A stretch of DNA of 64,000 nt from Halorubrum distributum JCM 10118 (GTDB lineage Archaea; Halobacteriota; Halobacteria; Halobacteriales; Haloferacaceae). A model generated the notes under the pieces. The model saw nothing but the letters and a program-made list of their open reading frames with translations. It did not search any database and had not been told where the DNA came from. The position numbers and the translations under genes are program-made. The stretch is taken from NCBI RefSeq assembly GCF_000337335.1, contig NZ_AOJN01000049.1:1-64000 (forward strand), written 5' to 3'. Positions 51,039 through 59,536 of this stretch are shown here, piece after piece (within the stretch, counting starts at the first letter, position 1; each line of letters opens with the position of its first letter).

Positions 51039-53227
51039 TCGAGTACCTCCCGCTCGCCGTCGCGGTCGCGGCCTGCCTCGCGCTCGCGCTGCCGTTCGTC
51101 GACGACCGCGCGGACCTGTTCGTCACCCGCGTCGCGCTGTCGGCGTTCGGCGACTACGTCGGCGAGGACGAGGCGCGGCGGCAGGCCCAGCGCGACCGGA
51201 TGCGCGCGGCGCACGTCGCCGGCACCACCCACCGCGTGTACGCCTCCCGGACGCTGCTGTACGCCGCTGTCCTCGGCGTCGCCGGCAGCGTGATCGGCGT
51301 GTACGCGGCCGGGGGATTGCTCGCCGCGCTCGACGTCGGCGAGGCGGCGATCCGCGAGGCGCTCCCGGCCTCCGTCGAGTTCGTCGCCGTCGTCGCGCGG
51401 CTCGCCGACCTCGGGCTCGGCAGGCTGTTCGTCCTGCTCGCGGTCGTCTCCGCGACCGTCGGCTCCGGGCTCGCGCTCGGCGCGTACGTGGCTCGCTGGC
51501 GGCTGCTCGATCAGCGGGCCTACGCCCGCGCGGCCGAGATCGACGCCACCCTGCCGCGGACGGTCGCGTTCATGTACGCGCTCTCGCGCTCCGGGATGGC
51601 GTTCCCGCGCGTGATGGACACGCTCGCGGAGAACGAGGCGGTGTACGGCGAGGCCGCCACGGAGCTTTCCGTCGCGGTCCGCGACATGAACGCCTTCGGC
51701 ACCGACGCGCTCACCGCGCTCCAGCGGATCTCGCGGCGGACGCCCAGCGAAGACCTGGCGGATTTCTCGGAGAACCTCGCCTCCGTCCTGAGCACCGGGC
51801 AGTCGGTGTCGACGTTCCTCAACGACCAGTACGAGCGCTACCAGGCGGAGGCGGAGGCGAAACAGGAGCAGTACCTCGAGCTGCTCTCGACGTTCGCCGA
51901 GGCGTACGTGACCGCGCTCGTCGCCGGCCCGCTCTTCTTCATCACCATCCTCGTCGTCATCGGCCTCGTCTTACAGGACACCCTCCCGCTCCTCCGCGTC
52001 GTCGTCTACCTCGGCGTGCCGCTCGCCACCTTCGGCTTCGTCGTCTACGTCGACAGCGTGACGCAGGGCGTCGGCGGCACCGAGACCGTCGCGGCGTCGT
52101 CGCTCGATGACCCGGACACCACCTCGGTCACCGGCGTGCGCCACGCGACGGACGAGCCCGGCGACCGGGGCGGCTCCCCGCGGTTCGACGGCGGCGCGGC
52201 GACCGGCCGCGAGGCAGACAGGAGATCCGCAGACCGGAGCAGCGCGGACCGCTGGGCGGAGAGCCGCGAGCGGCTCCGCGTCTACGACCGCCTCCGCTGG
52301 GTGCGGCGGCTGGTCGCGTCGCCGGCCGAGACGGTGCTGGCCTCGCCGCGGACGGTCCTCCTCGTCGCGGTCCCGGTCGCGGTCGCCGGGCTGCTCGTCT
52401 TCGCGTTCCCGATCACGCTCGGGACGCCCGTGGAGATGGTCGGCCAGGTCGACGGGCCGATCGTCGCCGCGACGGCGTTCGTCCTCGCGGCGTACGCGGT
52501 CGCCTACGAGTTCGGCAAGCGTCGGGTCCGCCGCATCGAGTCCGCGGTGCCCGACTTCCTCGACCGGCTCGCCAGCGTCAACGAGGCGGGCACCGCCGTG
52601 GTCGGCAGCGTCCGTCGCGTCGCCGACTCGAACCTGGAGGCGCTGACCGAGGACCTCCGCCGGACCCGCCGCGACATCGACTGGGGAGCGGACGTCTCGA
52701 CGGCGCTACGCCGGCTGGAGCGCCGCGTCCGGTCGCCGATGACCTCCCGCGCGGTCGCGCTCGTCACCAACGCGATCCGGGCGAGCGGCGACGTCGGGCC
52801 GGTCCTCCGGATCGCCGCGGACGAGTCCCGGGCGACGTGGTCGCTCCGGCGCGAGCGCCGGCAGGTGATGTTGACCTACCTCATCGTCATCTACATCTCC
52901 TTCCTCGTCTTCCTCGGGATCATCGCGGCGCTGTCGGTGTCGTTCATCCCCGCCATCGAGGCGGCCGGCGTCCCGGGGACGGGCGGGAGCCTCCCGGACG
53001 CGGGGACCGGCGTGCCCGACGGGCCGGGGGGGATCGCGGACGGGATCGGCGACATCGAGGTCGACGCCTACGAGCAACTGTTCTTCCACGCCGCGTCGAT
53101 CCAGGCGGTCTGCTCCGGCCTCGTCGCCGGACAGCTCGGAGAGGGGTCGGTGCGCGACGGCGTGAAACACGTCGTGGTGCTGCTCGCGCTCACGCTCGTC
53201 GCGTTCGTCGCGATCGGCGTGGTGTGA
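51035..53227 (+). CDS. Two-domain type II/IV secretion membrane platform protein
   Basis: A 730-residue PilC/TadC-like polytopic protein. Two T2SSF domains are apparent, one with RTVAFMYALSRSGMAFPRVM at about 168-187 and one with AVPDFLDRLASVNEAGTAVV at about 503-522, each followed by helical pairs. This duplication in one chain is typical of haloarchaeal PilC. It anchors the overlapping ATPase. No prepilin (class III signal) gene is visible nearby, so the filament subunits must lie elsewhere or beyond recognition. Confidence 0.9.
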   Translation: MIEYLPLAVAVAACLALALPFVDDRADLFVTRVALSAFGDYVGEDEARRQAQRDRMRAAHVAGTTHRVYASRTLLYAAVLGVAGSVIGVYAAGGLLAALDVGEAAIREALPASVEFVAVVARLADLGLGRLFVLLAVVSATVGSGLALGAYVARWRLLDQRAYARAAEIDATLPRTVAFMYALSRSGMAFPRVMDTLAENEAVYGEAATELSVAVRDMNAFGTDALTALQRISRRTPSEDLADFSENLASVLSTGQSVSTFLNDQYERYQAEAEAKQEQYLELLSTFAEAYVTALVAGPLFFITILVVIGLVLQDTLPLLRVVVYLGVPLATFGFVVYVDSVTQGVGGTETVAASSLDDPDTTSVTGVRHATDEPGDRGGSPRFDGGAATGREADRRSADRSSADRWAESRERLRVYDRLRWVRRLVASPAETVLASPRTVLLVAVPVAVAGLLVFAFPITLGTPVEMVGQVDGPIVAATAFVLAAYAVAYEFGKRRVRRIESAVPDFLDRLASVNEAGTAVVGSVRRVADSNLEALTEDLRRTRRDIDWGADVSTALRRLERRVRSPMTSRAVALVTNAIRASGDVGPVLRIAADESRATWSLRRERRQVMLTYLIVIYISFLVFLGIIAALSVSFIPAIEAAGVPGTGGSLPDAGTGVPDGPGGIADGIGDIEVDAYEQLFFHAASIQAVCSGLVAGQLGEGSVRDGVKHVVVLLALTLVAFVAIGVV

Positions 53228-53268
53228 CGGTCCGGTCGGCATTTATCCGCCGGGGCCGAGGCTCCGAT

Positions 53269-53919
53269 ATGGACCCGCAGTCGACCGGCGATCCGCAGTC
53301 GACGTACGACCGCATCGCGGCGCACTTCTCGAAGACGCGGGAGTACGCGTGGCCCGAGGTCGAGTCGTTCCTGGAGGGGCGGTCGGGGGCCGTCGCGCTC
53401 GACGTCGGCTGCGGGAACGGCCGGCACACGGAGGCGCTCGCGGCGCGCGCCGAGGTCGCGGTCGGCGTCGACCTCAGCCGCGGCCTGCTCGACGAGGCGG
53501 TCGCGCGCGCTCGCGACCGGGGATTCGCGGACGCGGCGGCGTTCGTCCACGGGGACGCGGGCGCGCTCCCGGTCCGCGACGACGCGGTCGACCTCGCGGT
53601 CTACGTCGCCACGCTCCACCACCTCTCGCCCCGGGCGACCCGCGTCGAGAGCCTGAACGAACTGGCGCGCGTCCTCGCGCCCGACGGGGTCGCGCTCGTC
53701 AGCGCGTGGAGCACGGCGCACGACCGGTTCGACCGCGACGAGGGGTTCGACACGACCGTCGACTGGACGCTGCCGGGCGGCGAGACGGTCCCCCGGTACT
53801 ATCACATCTACTCGCCCGCGGAGTTCGAGGCGGACCTCGCGGAAAGCGACCTCGAGCCGCGAGACGTGACGGTCTCGAGCGGGAACTGCTACGCGGAAGT
53901 GACGCCTCGAACCCGCTGA
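53269..53919 (+). CDS. Trm9/ALKBH8-like SAM methyltransferase
   Basis: A 216-residue class I methyltransferase. The N-terminal YDRIAAHFSKTREYAWPEVE is the hallmark of the Trm9/ALKBH8 methyltransferase domain, which in eukaryotes completes 5-carboxymethyluridine modification at tRNA wobble position 34. Motif I is VALDVGCGNGRHTEAL (43-58), then GDAGALPV and VATLHHLS. The tRNA role in archaea is inferred from this resemblance only. It is 41 bp after the secretion genes, possibly in the same unit. Confidence 0.82.
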   Translation: MDPQSTGDPQSTYDRIAAHFSKTREYAWPEVESFLEGRSGAVALDVGCGNGRHTEALAARAEVAVGVDLSRGLLDEAVARARDRGFADAAAFVHGDAGALPVRDDAVDLAVYVATLHHLSPRATRVESLNELARVLAPDGVALVSAWSTAHDRFDRDEGFDTTVDWTLPGGETVPRYYHIYSPAEFEADLAESDLEPRDVTVSSGNCYAEVTPRTR

Positions 53920-53979
53920 TTATCACTACCGATACCGTTGGGGGTGAATTAAAGAGCCCCTGTCGAGCGCGTGATAGTA

Positions 53980-56418
53980 ATGGCCGACACCTTCCTCGAA
54001 CGGGTCCTGCGTCGGGTGACCCCCGGCGCGCTGGCTCGGAGCTACCTCGCGAAGTTCCTCGTCGCCCTCGTCGTCGTCGTCCTCGCGATCGGCGCCGTCG
54101 GGGCGGTCACGTACGCGGAGACGACCGATCAGCTCGAATCGAACGCGCAGGGCGACTACACGGCCGTCGCGGAGCTGAGCGCGACGGAGCTCGACGGCTG
54201 GGCGACCGACCGGCGCACGCTGCTCACCGACGTGGCCGACAACCACGCGTTCTCGCAGGACCCCGCCCGCGTGGAGAGCTACCTCGCCTCTCACCTCTCG
54301 CGGACCTCCGAGGCGGTCACCGCCTTCCACTTCGTCGACCGCGACGAGGGCACCGTGATGGCCACCACCGACCAAGCGGGCGGCGAGGCGGTCACCTCTC
54401 AGGCGTGGTTCGACGACGACCTGCTGTTCGCGGACGACGTGTTCACGAGTCCCACCTACACGGTCGACGGCGAGCGTCGGATCGCGTACGTCGCGTCGAC
54501 CCCCCTGCGCGAGTACCTCGTGATGGAGATCTCGCTCGGCCCCGTCACCGAGGACTTCCGTCAGCCGACAGACGGCGCCTTCACGACCATCGTCCAGCCC
54601 GACGGCCGGATCGCGGCGAGCAACGCCGACTACATCTCCGGGATCCGCTACGACGGCGACGTCCGGTCGGCGATGCTCGACGACACGCGGTCGGTCGGGT
54701 TCCTCCCCTCGGCCACGTTCAGCTTCGCCGACGGCGGCGAGTACCTCGTCGCGTACGCGCCCCTGGAGAGCGAGGAGTGGTACGTCGCGGTCCACGTCCC
54801 GCTCTCGGAGGCGTACGCCCTCTCGGGGATGATCGGGCGGAACCTCCTCCTCATCGTCGGCGTCGCGATCGTCGGGCTGGGCCTGCTCGGCGCGACGCTC
54901 GGCCGCGGCACCGTCGCCGAGCTGAACCAGCTCCGGGCACGGGCGTCGGCGCTGGCGGACGGCGACCTCGACGTCGACTTCGACACCGAGCGGCGCGACG
55001 AGTTCGGCGACCTCTCCGCGGCGTTCGCCACCATGCGCGACTCGCTGCGCGAGCAGATCCAGTCGGCGGAGACGCAGCGGGAGCGCGCCGAGGCGGCGAA
55101 GGCGGAGAGCGAGGCGTTCGCCGAGCGGCTGGAGTCGCGGGCGAGCGAGTTCGGCGAGACGATGGCGGTCTGCGCCGACGGCGACCTCACGGCGCGGCTC
55201 CGCGCCGACCCCGACGACCCCGAGGCGCTCCGCTCGATCGCCGCGGAGTTCAACGACGCGATGGACGAGCTGGAGGCGGCGATCGCGGCGGTCGACGCGT
55301 TCGCGGTCGAGGTGGCCGACCGGAGCGACGCGGTCACCGACGGCACGGACGAGGCCGCAGCCGCGGGCCGCGAGACGAGCGACGCGGTCGACGAGATCTC
55401 CGCCGGCGCGGAGCGGCAGAGCCGCCAGCTGGCCGAGGTCGCCGGCGAGATGGAGGACATGTCGGCGACCGTCGAGGAGGTCGCCGCCTCCGCGGACGAG
55501 GTCGCGACCACCTCCCGGCAGGCCGACGCCCTCACCGAGGAGGGCCGCGAGGCGGCCGCCGACGCCGTCGACGAGCTCCACGGGATCGAGGCGCGCTCCG
55601 AGTCCGCCGCGGAGACGATCGAGCGGCTCGAGGCCGAGATGGCGGAGGTCGACGCGATCGTCGAGACGATCTCGGAGATCGCCGACCAGACGAACCTGCT
55701 CGCGCTTAACGCCTCGATCGAGGCGGCCCGCGCCGGGGAGGCCGGCTCCGGCTTCGCGGTCGTCGCCGAGGAGGTGAAGTCGCTCGCCGAGGAGACGCAG
55801 GAGTCCGCCGCCGAGGTGGAGGCCTTGATCGAGAGCCTCCGCGAGCGCACCGACGAGAGCGTCGACGAGATGGCCGCGATCCGCGACGGGGTCGACGACG
55901 GCGTCGATGTCGTCGAGGACGCCGAGGACGCGCTCGCCGAGGTCGCCGACCGAGTGAGCGAGGCCGACGACGGCGTTCAGGAGATCTCCGGCGCGATGGA
56001 CGCGCAGGCGGCGTCGGTCAACGAGGTGACCGGCGCGGTCGACGACCTCGCCGGCGTGAGCCAGCAGACGACCGCCGAGGCGACGACCGTCGCCTCCGCC
56101 GCCGAGGAGCAGGCCGCCACGCTCGGCGAGGTCTCCGAGCAGGCGCACGACCTCCACGAGCGCGCCCGCGACCTCCGTGAGATGACGGAGGAGTTCGAGG
56201 TCGACGCCGACGCCGAGGCCGGGGACGACGCTGTCGGGGGCGCGGACGGCGACTCGGTCGGCGAACCTGCCGCCGGCGGATCGGTCGAGACGGACGAGAC
56301 GGCGTTCGCGTTCGGCGCGGACGAGGAGCCGTCGGACGCCGCCCCCGCCAGCACCGACGGCGGCACCGCTCACGGAACCGGAGAGTCAGGCGAGCCGCAC
56401 GCCGACGACTCGGCGTAG
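53980..56418 (+). CDS. Methyl-accepting transducer (chemoreceptor)
   Basis: An 812-residue halobacterial transducer. It has TM1 at about 25-45, an extracellular dCache-like domain (about 50-275), TM2 near 285-305, HAMP domains ([20 protein letters not shown] and a second at about 390-420), and a long signalling coiled coil with the conserved tip ([20 protein letters not shown]) near 565-590, which contacts CheA/CheW. The tail is acidic. A GTG nine bases upstream is the alternative start. No other chemotaxis genes adjoin it. Confidence 0.92.
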   Translation: MADTFLERVLRRVTPGALARSYLAKFLVALVVVVLAIGAVGAVTYAETTDQLESNAQGDYTAVAELSATELDGWATDRRTLLTDVADNHAFSQDPARVESYLASHLSRTSEAVTAFHFVDRDEGTVMATTDQAGGEAVTSQAWFDDDLLFADDVFTSPTYTVDGERRIAYVASTPLREYLVMEISLGPVTEDFRQPTDGAFTTIVQPDGRIAASNADYISGIRYDGDVRSAMLDDTRSVGFLPSATFSFADGGEYLVAYAPLESEEWYVAVHVPLSEAYALSGMIGRNLLLIVGVAIVGLGLLGATLGRGTVAELNQLRARASALADGDLDVDFDTERRDEFGDLSAAFATMRDSLREQIQSAETQRERAEAAKAESEAFAERLESRASEFGETMAVCADGDLTARLRADPDDPEALRSIAAEFNDAMDELEAAIAAVDAFAVEVADRSDAVTDGTDEAAAAGRETSDAVDEISAGAERQSRQLAEVAGEMEDMSATVEEVAASADEVATTSRQADALTEEGREAAADAVDELHGIEARSESAAETIERLEAEMAEVDAIVETISEIADQTNLLALNASIEAARAGEAGSGFAVVAEEVKSLAEETQESAAEVEALIESLRERTDESVDEMAAIRDGVDDGVDVVEDAEDALAEVADRVSEADDGVQEISGAMDAQAASVNEVTGAVDDLAGVSQQTTAEATTVASAAEEQAATLGEVSEQAHDLHERARDLREMTEEFEVDADAEAGDDAVGGADGDSVGEPAAGGSVETDETAFAFGADEEPSDAAPASTDGGTAHGTGESGEPHADDSA

Positions 56419-56519
56419 CCGGAGACGGCTCTCAGCGAACGTCGGAACGAAGGAAAGTGGTCGTCGTCGCCCGCGGCGACGAGCACTACCGGTGGCGTCG
56501 CGGCCGGGTGCCTCGCTTC

Positions 56520-56804
56520 TCAGTCAGCCATCGTCTCGTGGCTGACGCCCCGGTCCTCGGGGAGCGGCGCCACGAACCGGTAGGCCGCGTACAGCCCGAG
56601 CACCACGAGGCCGGCCAGCACGAAGCCGGTCCGGATCTCCGGGCTGATCAGCGGCATCGCGGTCACCTCGCCCGCCTCGTTCGTTATCGGGGCCGGGGCG
56701 AACGGTTTGCCGGTGAACGTCTCGACTAGTCCGAGGACCACGATGCCGAACAGCATCAGTCCCGCGCTCAACGCCCGTGCCGCCTTGTCAATGGTGTCTG
56801 TCAT
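56520..56804 (-). CDS. Small membrane protein paired with DoxX, 94 aa
   Basis: A 94-residue protein with two helices (ALSAGLMLFGIVVLGLVETF and TGFVLAGLVVLGLYAAYRFV) and an outward loop (TGKPFAPAPITNEAGEVTAM). It follows the DoxX-like gene by 13 bp on the same strand, so the two form an operon. It may be a companion subunit; I know no characterised family. Confidence 0.7.
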   Translation of the reverse strand: MTDTIDKAARALSAGLMLFGIVVLGLVETFTGKPFAPAPITNEAGEVTAMPLISPEIRTGFVLAGLVVLGLYAAYRFVAPLPEDRGVSHETMAD

Positions 56805-56817
56805 AGTGAATCACCTT

Positions 56818-57342
56818 TTAACCGAGCAGGTACCGCAGCTTGGGGTTCTGCTTGACGAGCGCCGTCTGTTCGAGGAGCGCGTCGAGCCCGTAGTACCGAC
56901 CGGCCGCGAGCACGATCACGGTCATGAACAGGAACAGGCCCATCAGGTCGCTGTTGACGACGCCGTGACCGAAGCCGGCGTTCCCGACCCAGAACAGGAC
57001 CATGAAGATGACCCCGCCGAACGCGGCCAACCGGGTGAACGCCCCCGCGATCAGCGCGAGGCCGATGAGCGTCTCGAACAGCGGCACGCCGGGCTCGATG
57101 AGCCACGCGAGGTTGTTCCCCATCCAGACGGGGATGCCGCCCAGCGCGGTGCCGGTCATGCCCTTCATGTACGACGGCCCGTAGGTGAACGCGAACCCGT
57201 TCTCGATGATCTTGGTGACCCCGGCGTGGAAGAACCACCACCCGGTGACGACGCGCAGGAACGCGATCCAGTAGGTCGCCCAGGGGCCTTCCAGCGCGAA
57301 CTCGGTCTCGCCGACCAGCGGATTGCTTGTTTGGTATGACAT
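56818..57342 (-). CDS. DoxX-family membrane protein
   Basis: A 174-residue DoxX-like protein with four membrane helices: YWIAFLRVVTGWWFFHAGVT, VPLFETLIGLALIAGAFTRL, GGVIFMVLFWVGNAGFGHGV and LMGLFLFMTVIVLAAGRYYG. DoxX proteins act in thiosulfate:quinone oxidoreductases or in redox-associated membrane complexes; here no DoxD/DoxA fusion is seen. The ATG at 57342 has a GAGGTGAG purine run upstream; a GTG nine bases earlier is the alternative. Confidence 0.88.
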   Translation of the reverse strand: MSYQTSNPLVGETEFALEGPWATYWIAFLRVVTGWWFFHAGVTKIIENGFAFTYGPSYMKGMTGTALGGIPVWMGNNLAWLIEPGVPLFETLIGLALIAGAFTRLAAFGGVIFMVLFWVGNAGFGHGVVNSDLMGLFLFMTVIVLAAGRYYGLDALLEQTALVKQNPKLRYLLG

Positions 57343-57397
57343 CGGTCTCACCTCACGGGTGTAGGTTGGGTGGGTAGACAGATATGTACCGAACAGT

Positions 57398-57425
57398 GTT
57401 CTAACCGGCTGAAAAGCGTTCTAAC
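57398..57425 (-). promoter_or_regulatory. Direct repeat upstream of the DoxX operon
   Basis: GTTCTAAC occurs at 57398-57405 and 57418-57425, 20 bp apart (two helical turns), each followed by an NCGNCT-like sequence. It lies 55-85 bp upstream of the DoxX start. The spacing suits a regulator binding one face of DNA. The site is speculative. Confidence 0.4.
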
Positions 57426-57569
57426 GCGCTGGGAGACGCCCGCAGTATCGTGGCCCTTTAAGTGAGATATGCTCACCGGGCGGCTCGTGCCCGCTGATCT
57501 CCTGCCCGAACACGGAACGCTTATGAAAGCCGTTGTGCCTACGTGTAGGTGCGTCATCGACCGACGCGA

Positions 57570-57640
57570 GCGCCGGTGGTCTAGTGGTAGGACCTGAGCC
57601 TTCCAAGCTCATGGCCCGGGTTCAAATCCCGGCCGGCGCA
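57570..57640 (+). tRNA. tRNA-Gly(UCC)
   Basis: A 71-nt cloverleaf. The acceptor is GCGCCGG/CCGGCGC with discriminator A, the D-arm GTCT/GGAC, the anticodon stem TGAGC/GCTCA with loop CTTCCAA (anticodon UCC), and the T-arm CCGGG-TTCAAAT-CCCGG. CCA is not encoded. AACGCTTATGAAAG upstream (about 57517-57530) is a possible promoter. Confidence 0.95.
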
Positions 57641-57858
57641 CTTCTCGAACGAAGTGAGAGAAATCGCCGAGAGGGATTTGAACCCTATCAGTCGCGCGCA
57701 GCGAGCGGTGCGAGGTGCGAGCGAAGCGAGCACCTCGATAAGCGAGCGAGCACGTCTGATTCCGGTTCAAATCCCGGGCGGCGCACTCACTTCGTTCGTG
57801 CGCCGCCCGGACTCCCGCTCGCTCGCTGCGCTCGCTCACGGGAGTCCCGGCCGGCGCA
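57641..57858 (+). repeat. Inverted repeats with tRNA-Gly 3'-end copies
   Basis: Directly after the tRNA come: an antisense T-arm GGGATTTGAACC with CTATCAG (57673-57691); a nested GAGGTGC/GCACCTC hairpin; the complementary CTGAT-CCGGTTCAAATCCC arm (57756-57775); and a sense 3'-end copy finishing GGCGGCGCA at 57785. Two more perfect hairpins follow, GGGCGGCGCA/TGCGCCGCCC (57776-57808) and GGACTCCCG/CGGGAGTCC (57809-57847), then a last CGGCCGGCGCA. This fills the space to the next gene. Confidence 0.8.
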
Positions 57859-57876
57859 TCCTGCCGCACAGATTCT

Positions 57877-58953
57877 TCAGTCGTCGTCCGCAGCCGGGGC
57901 GTCCGCGTTCTCGGCCTCGGCAGACTCGCGCGGCCCGCCCGCGTGCCCCTCGTGGGCGACGGCGGTCGCCATGAGGTGCGGCGGGATGGCAGGCACCTCG
58001 TCGGCCTCGACGGGGCCGTTCGCCTCGATGTCCTCGGGGGAGCGCGGGAACTCGCGGAGGCTCTTGTGGATCGCGATGCCAGCCTTCGCGCCCTGTCCCA
58101 TCGCGACCGGGACCTGGTTGTGGCCCGGCGTCACGTCGCCGACGGCGAAGACCCCGTCGACGCTCGTCCGACCGTGGTCGTCGACGTCGACCTCGCCGCC
58201 GTCGGTGAGGTCACAGCCGAGGCCCTCCGCGAGCGAGGTGTTGTAGTCGGAGCCGTACATCGGGAAGCCGCCGCGGTACTCGCGGCGGGTGCCGTCCTCG
58301 AACTCCATCGCCTCCAGCCACCCGGAGTCGGGGTCGTTCTCGACGCCCGTAACGTCCTCGTGGACGACGTCGACGGGGTGCGCCTCCAGCTGGGCGGCCG
58401 TCTCCTCGCTCCACGTGGGCTCCGCGCCGCGGGTGAGCAGGTCCACCTCGTCGGTCATGTTCAGCATGATCATCGCGACGTGGGCGGCGGCCTCGCCGTG
58501 TCCCATCACGTACACCGGCTCGTCGACGAACATGTACGCGTCACAGTGGAGACACCAGTGGAGTCCCTTGGCGTTCCGCGGGAGCGGCGGGTCCGGGCGC
58601 TCGTCGGAGAAGCCGGTCGCGAGAACGACGTGGTCGGCGACGATCTCGGCGTCGTTCGTCGAGAGCCGGAACCGGCCGTCGTCGGTCTCGACCGCGTCGG
58701 TGACGAAGTCCCGGACGAAGGTGCCGCCGTACGACTGAACTTGTTCCCGGCCGGTCGCGAGCAGCTCGTTGCCGGACACCTCCTCGGTGACGCCGATCAC
58801 GTTGTGCGTGTCCGCCATCATCGCCGCGCGCCCGCCGCCGCGGTCGATAAGCACCGTCTCGTGGCCCAGTCGAGCCCCGTACAGGGCGGTCGTCAGCCCG
58901 GCCGGCCCGCCGCCGACCACCGCGATCTCGTACTCGTCGTCGGACGAACTCAT
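57877..58953 (-). CDS. Thioredoxin-reductase-like NAD(P)/FAD oxidoreductase
   Basis: A 358-residue flavoprotein. The N-terminal FAD motif VVGGGPAGLTTALYGARLGH, a central C-x-x-C (HWCLHCDAYMF, equivalent to the redox-active CATC of thioredoxin reductase), a second nucleotide motif region and a C-terminal GVFAVGDVTPGHNQVPVAMG complete the fold. The cysteine pair implies disulfide reduction. The C-terminus has a longer acidic tail than usual. The partner thioredoxin is not in this window. Confidence 0.88.
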   Translation of the reverse strand: MSSSDDEYEIAVVGGGPAGLTTALYGARLGHETVLIDRGGGRAAMMADTHNVIGVTEEVSGNELLATGREQVQSYGGTFVRDFVTDAVETDDGRFRLSTNDAEIVADHVVLATGFSDERPDPPLPRNAKGLHWCLHCDAYMFVDEPVYVMGHGEAAAHVAMIMLNMTDEVDLLTRGAEPTWSEETAAQLEAHPVDVVHEDVTGVENDPDSGWLEAMEFEDGTRREYRGGFPMYGSDYNTSLAEGLGCDLTDGGEVDVDDHGRTSVDGVFAVGDVTPGHNQVPVAMGQGAKAGIAIHKSLREFPRSPEDIEANGPVEADEVPAIPPHLMATAVAHEGHAGGPRESAEAENADAPAADDD

Positions 58954-59086
58954 TATCCGTGTTACGAGGTGCGCCGGTTTAAATGGCGCCGTGCTGTGCG
59001 CGGCCGGCGACCAGCCACACCGTCGGGGTACGACCCGCCTACCTCCGACCGGCGGGCGTCGCCGCGATCCGACCGCATGCCCGGAG

Positions 59087-59093
59087 ATTTATG
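59087..59093 (+). promoter_or_regulatory. TATA-like box of the DUF5658-like gene
   Basis: ATTTATG, about 26-32 bases before the GTG at 59119. This favours the GTG over the ATG at 59077, which lies upstream of the box. Confidence 0.5.
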
Positions 59094-59118
59094 CGTCCGT
59101 ACCGCGTTCGCCCGGTCA

Positions 59119-59436
59119 GTGCCTTCCCGTCTCGCCCTCGCCGTCGGCCTCCTGCTCGTCGGCATCGCCGCCGACGTGGGAACGACGTACGTCGCCCTCA
59201 CCGGGAGCGAGTACGTCGAGGGGTCGCCCGTCGGTCGCCTGTTCATCTCGCGGTTCGGGCTCCTCGGCGGGATGCTCCTCACGAAGGTCGTCGGCATGGC
59301 CGTCATCGGAGTCCCGGTCGCGCTCGCCGGCGGCACGCGGCGGTTCGTCGCGACCCTGATGTGCGCCGGGGTCGGCGCCCTCTCGCTGGCGGTCGCCGCG
59401 CGGAACCTCCTGTTCGTCGCCGGCCTGTGGCCCTGA
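59119..59436 (+). CDS. DUF5658-like small membrane protein
   Basis: A 105-residue protein with three membrane helices (LALAVGLLLVGIAADVGTTY; GMLLTKVVGMAVIGVPVALA; ATLMCAGVGALSLAVAARNL). The AADVGTTYVALTG-SEYVEGSPVG stretch resembles haloarchaeal DUF5658 proteins, with the conserved D-x-x-T-T in the first helix. The GTG at 59119 is chosen from the TATA position; an ATG at 59077 would add 14 residues. Function unknown. Confidence 0.7.
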   Translation: MPSRLALAVGLLLVGIAADVGTTYVALTGSEYVEGSPVGRLFISRFGLLGGMLLTKVVGMAVIGVPVALAGGTRRFVATLMCAGVGALSLAVAARNLLFVAGLWP

Positions 59437-59536
59437 CGGCCGCGTCGTCGTCGCCCGCAGTCCGCGGGTCGCCCTGAGCGGCGGCCTCGGCCGCCGCGAC
59501 CCCAGCCGTTTTGCGTCGCCGGCGACAGGCGAACGT

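Noticed and set aside
54648-55850. Long serine-rich frame antisense to the transducer
   Set aside because: A mirror of Glu/Asp/Ala-rich coiled-coil codons; no start signal or domain.
57654-58246. Open frames crossing the tRNA-Gly downstream repeats
   Set aside because: They arise from GAGCGAGCG-type repeats and are antisense to the thioredoxin-reductase-like gene.
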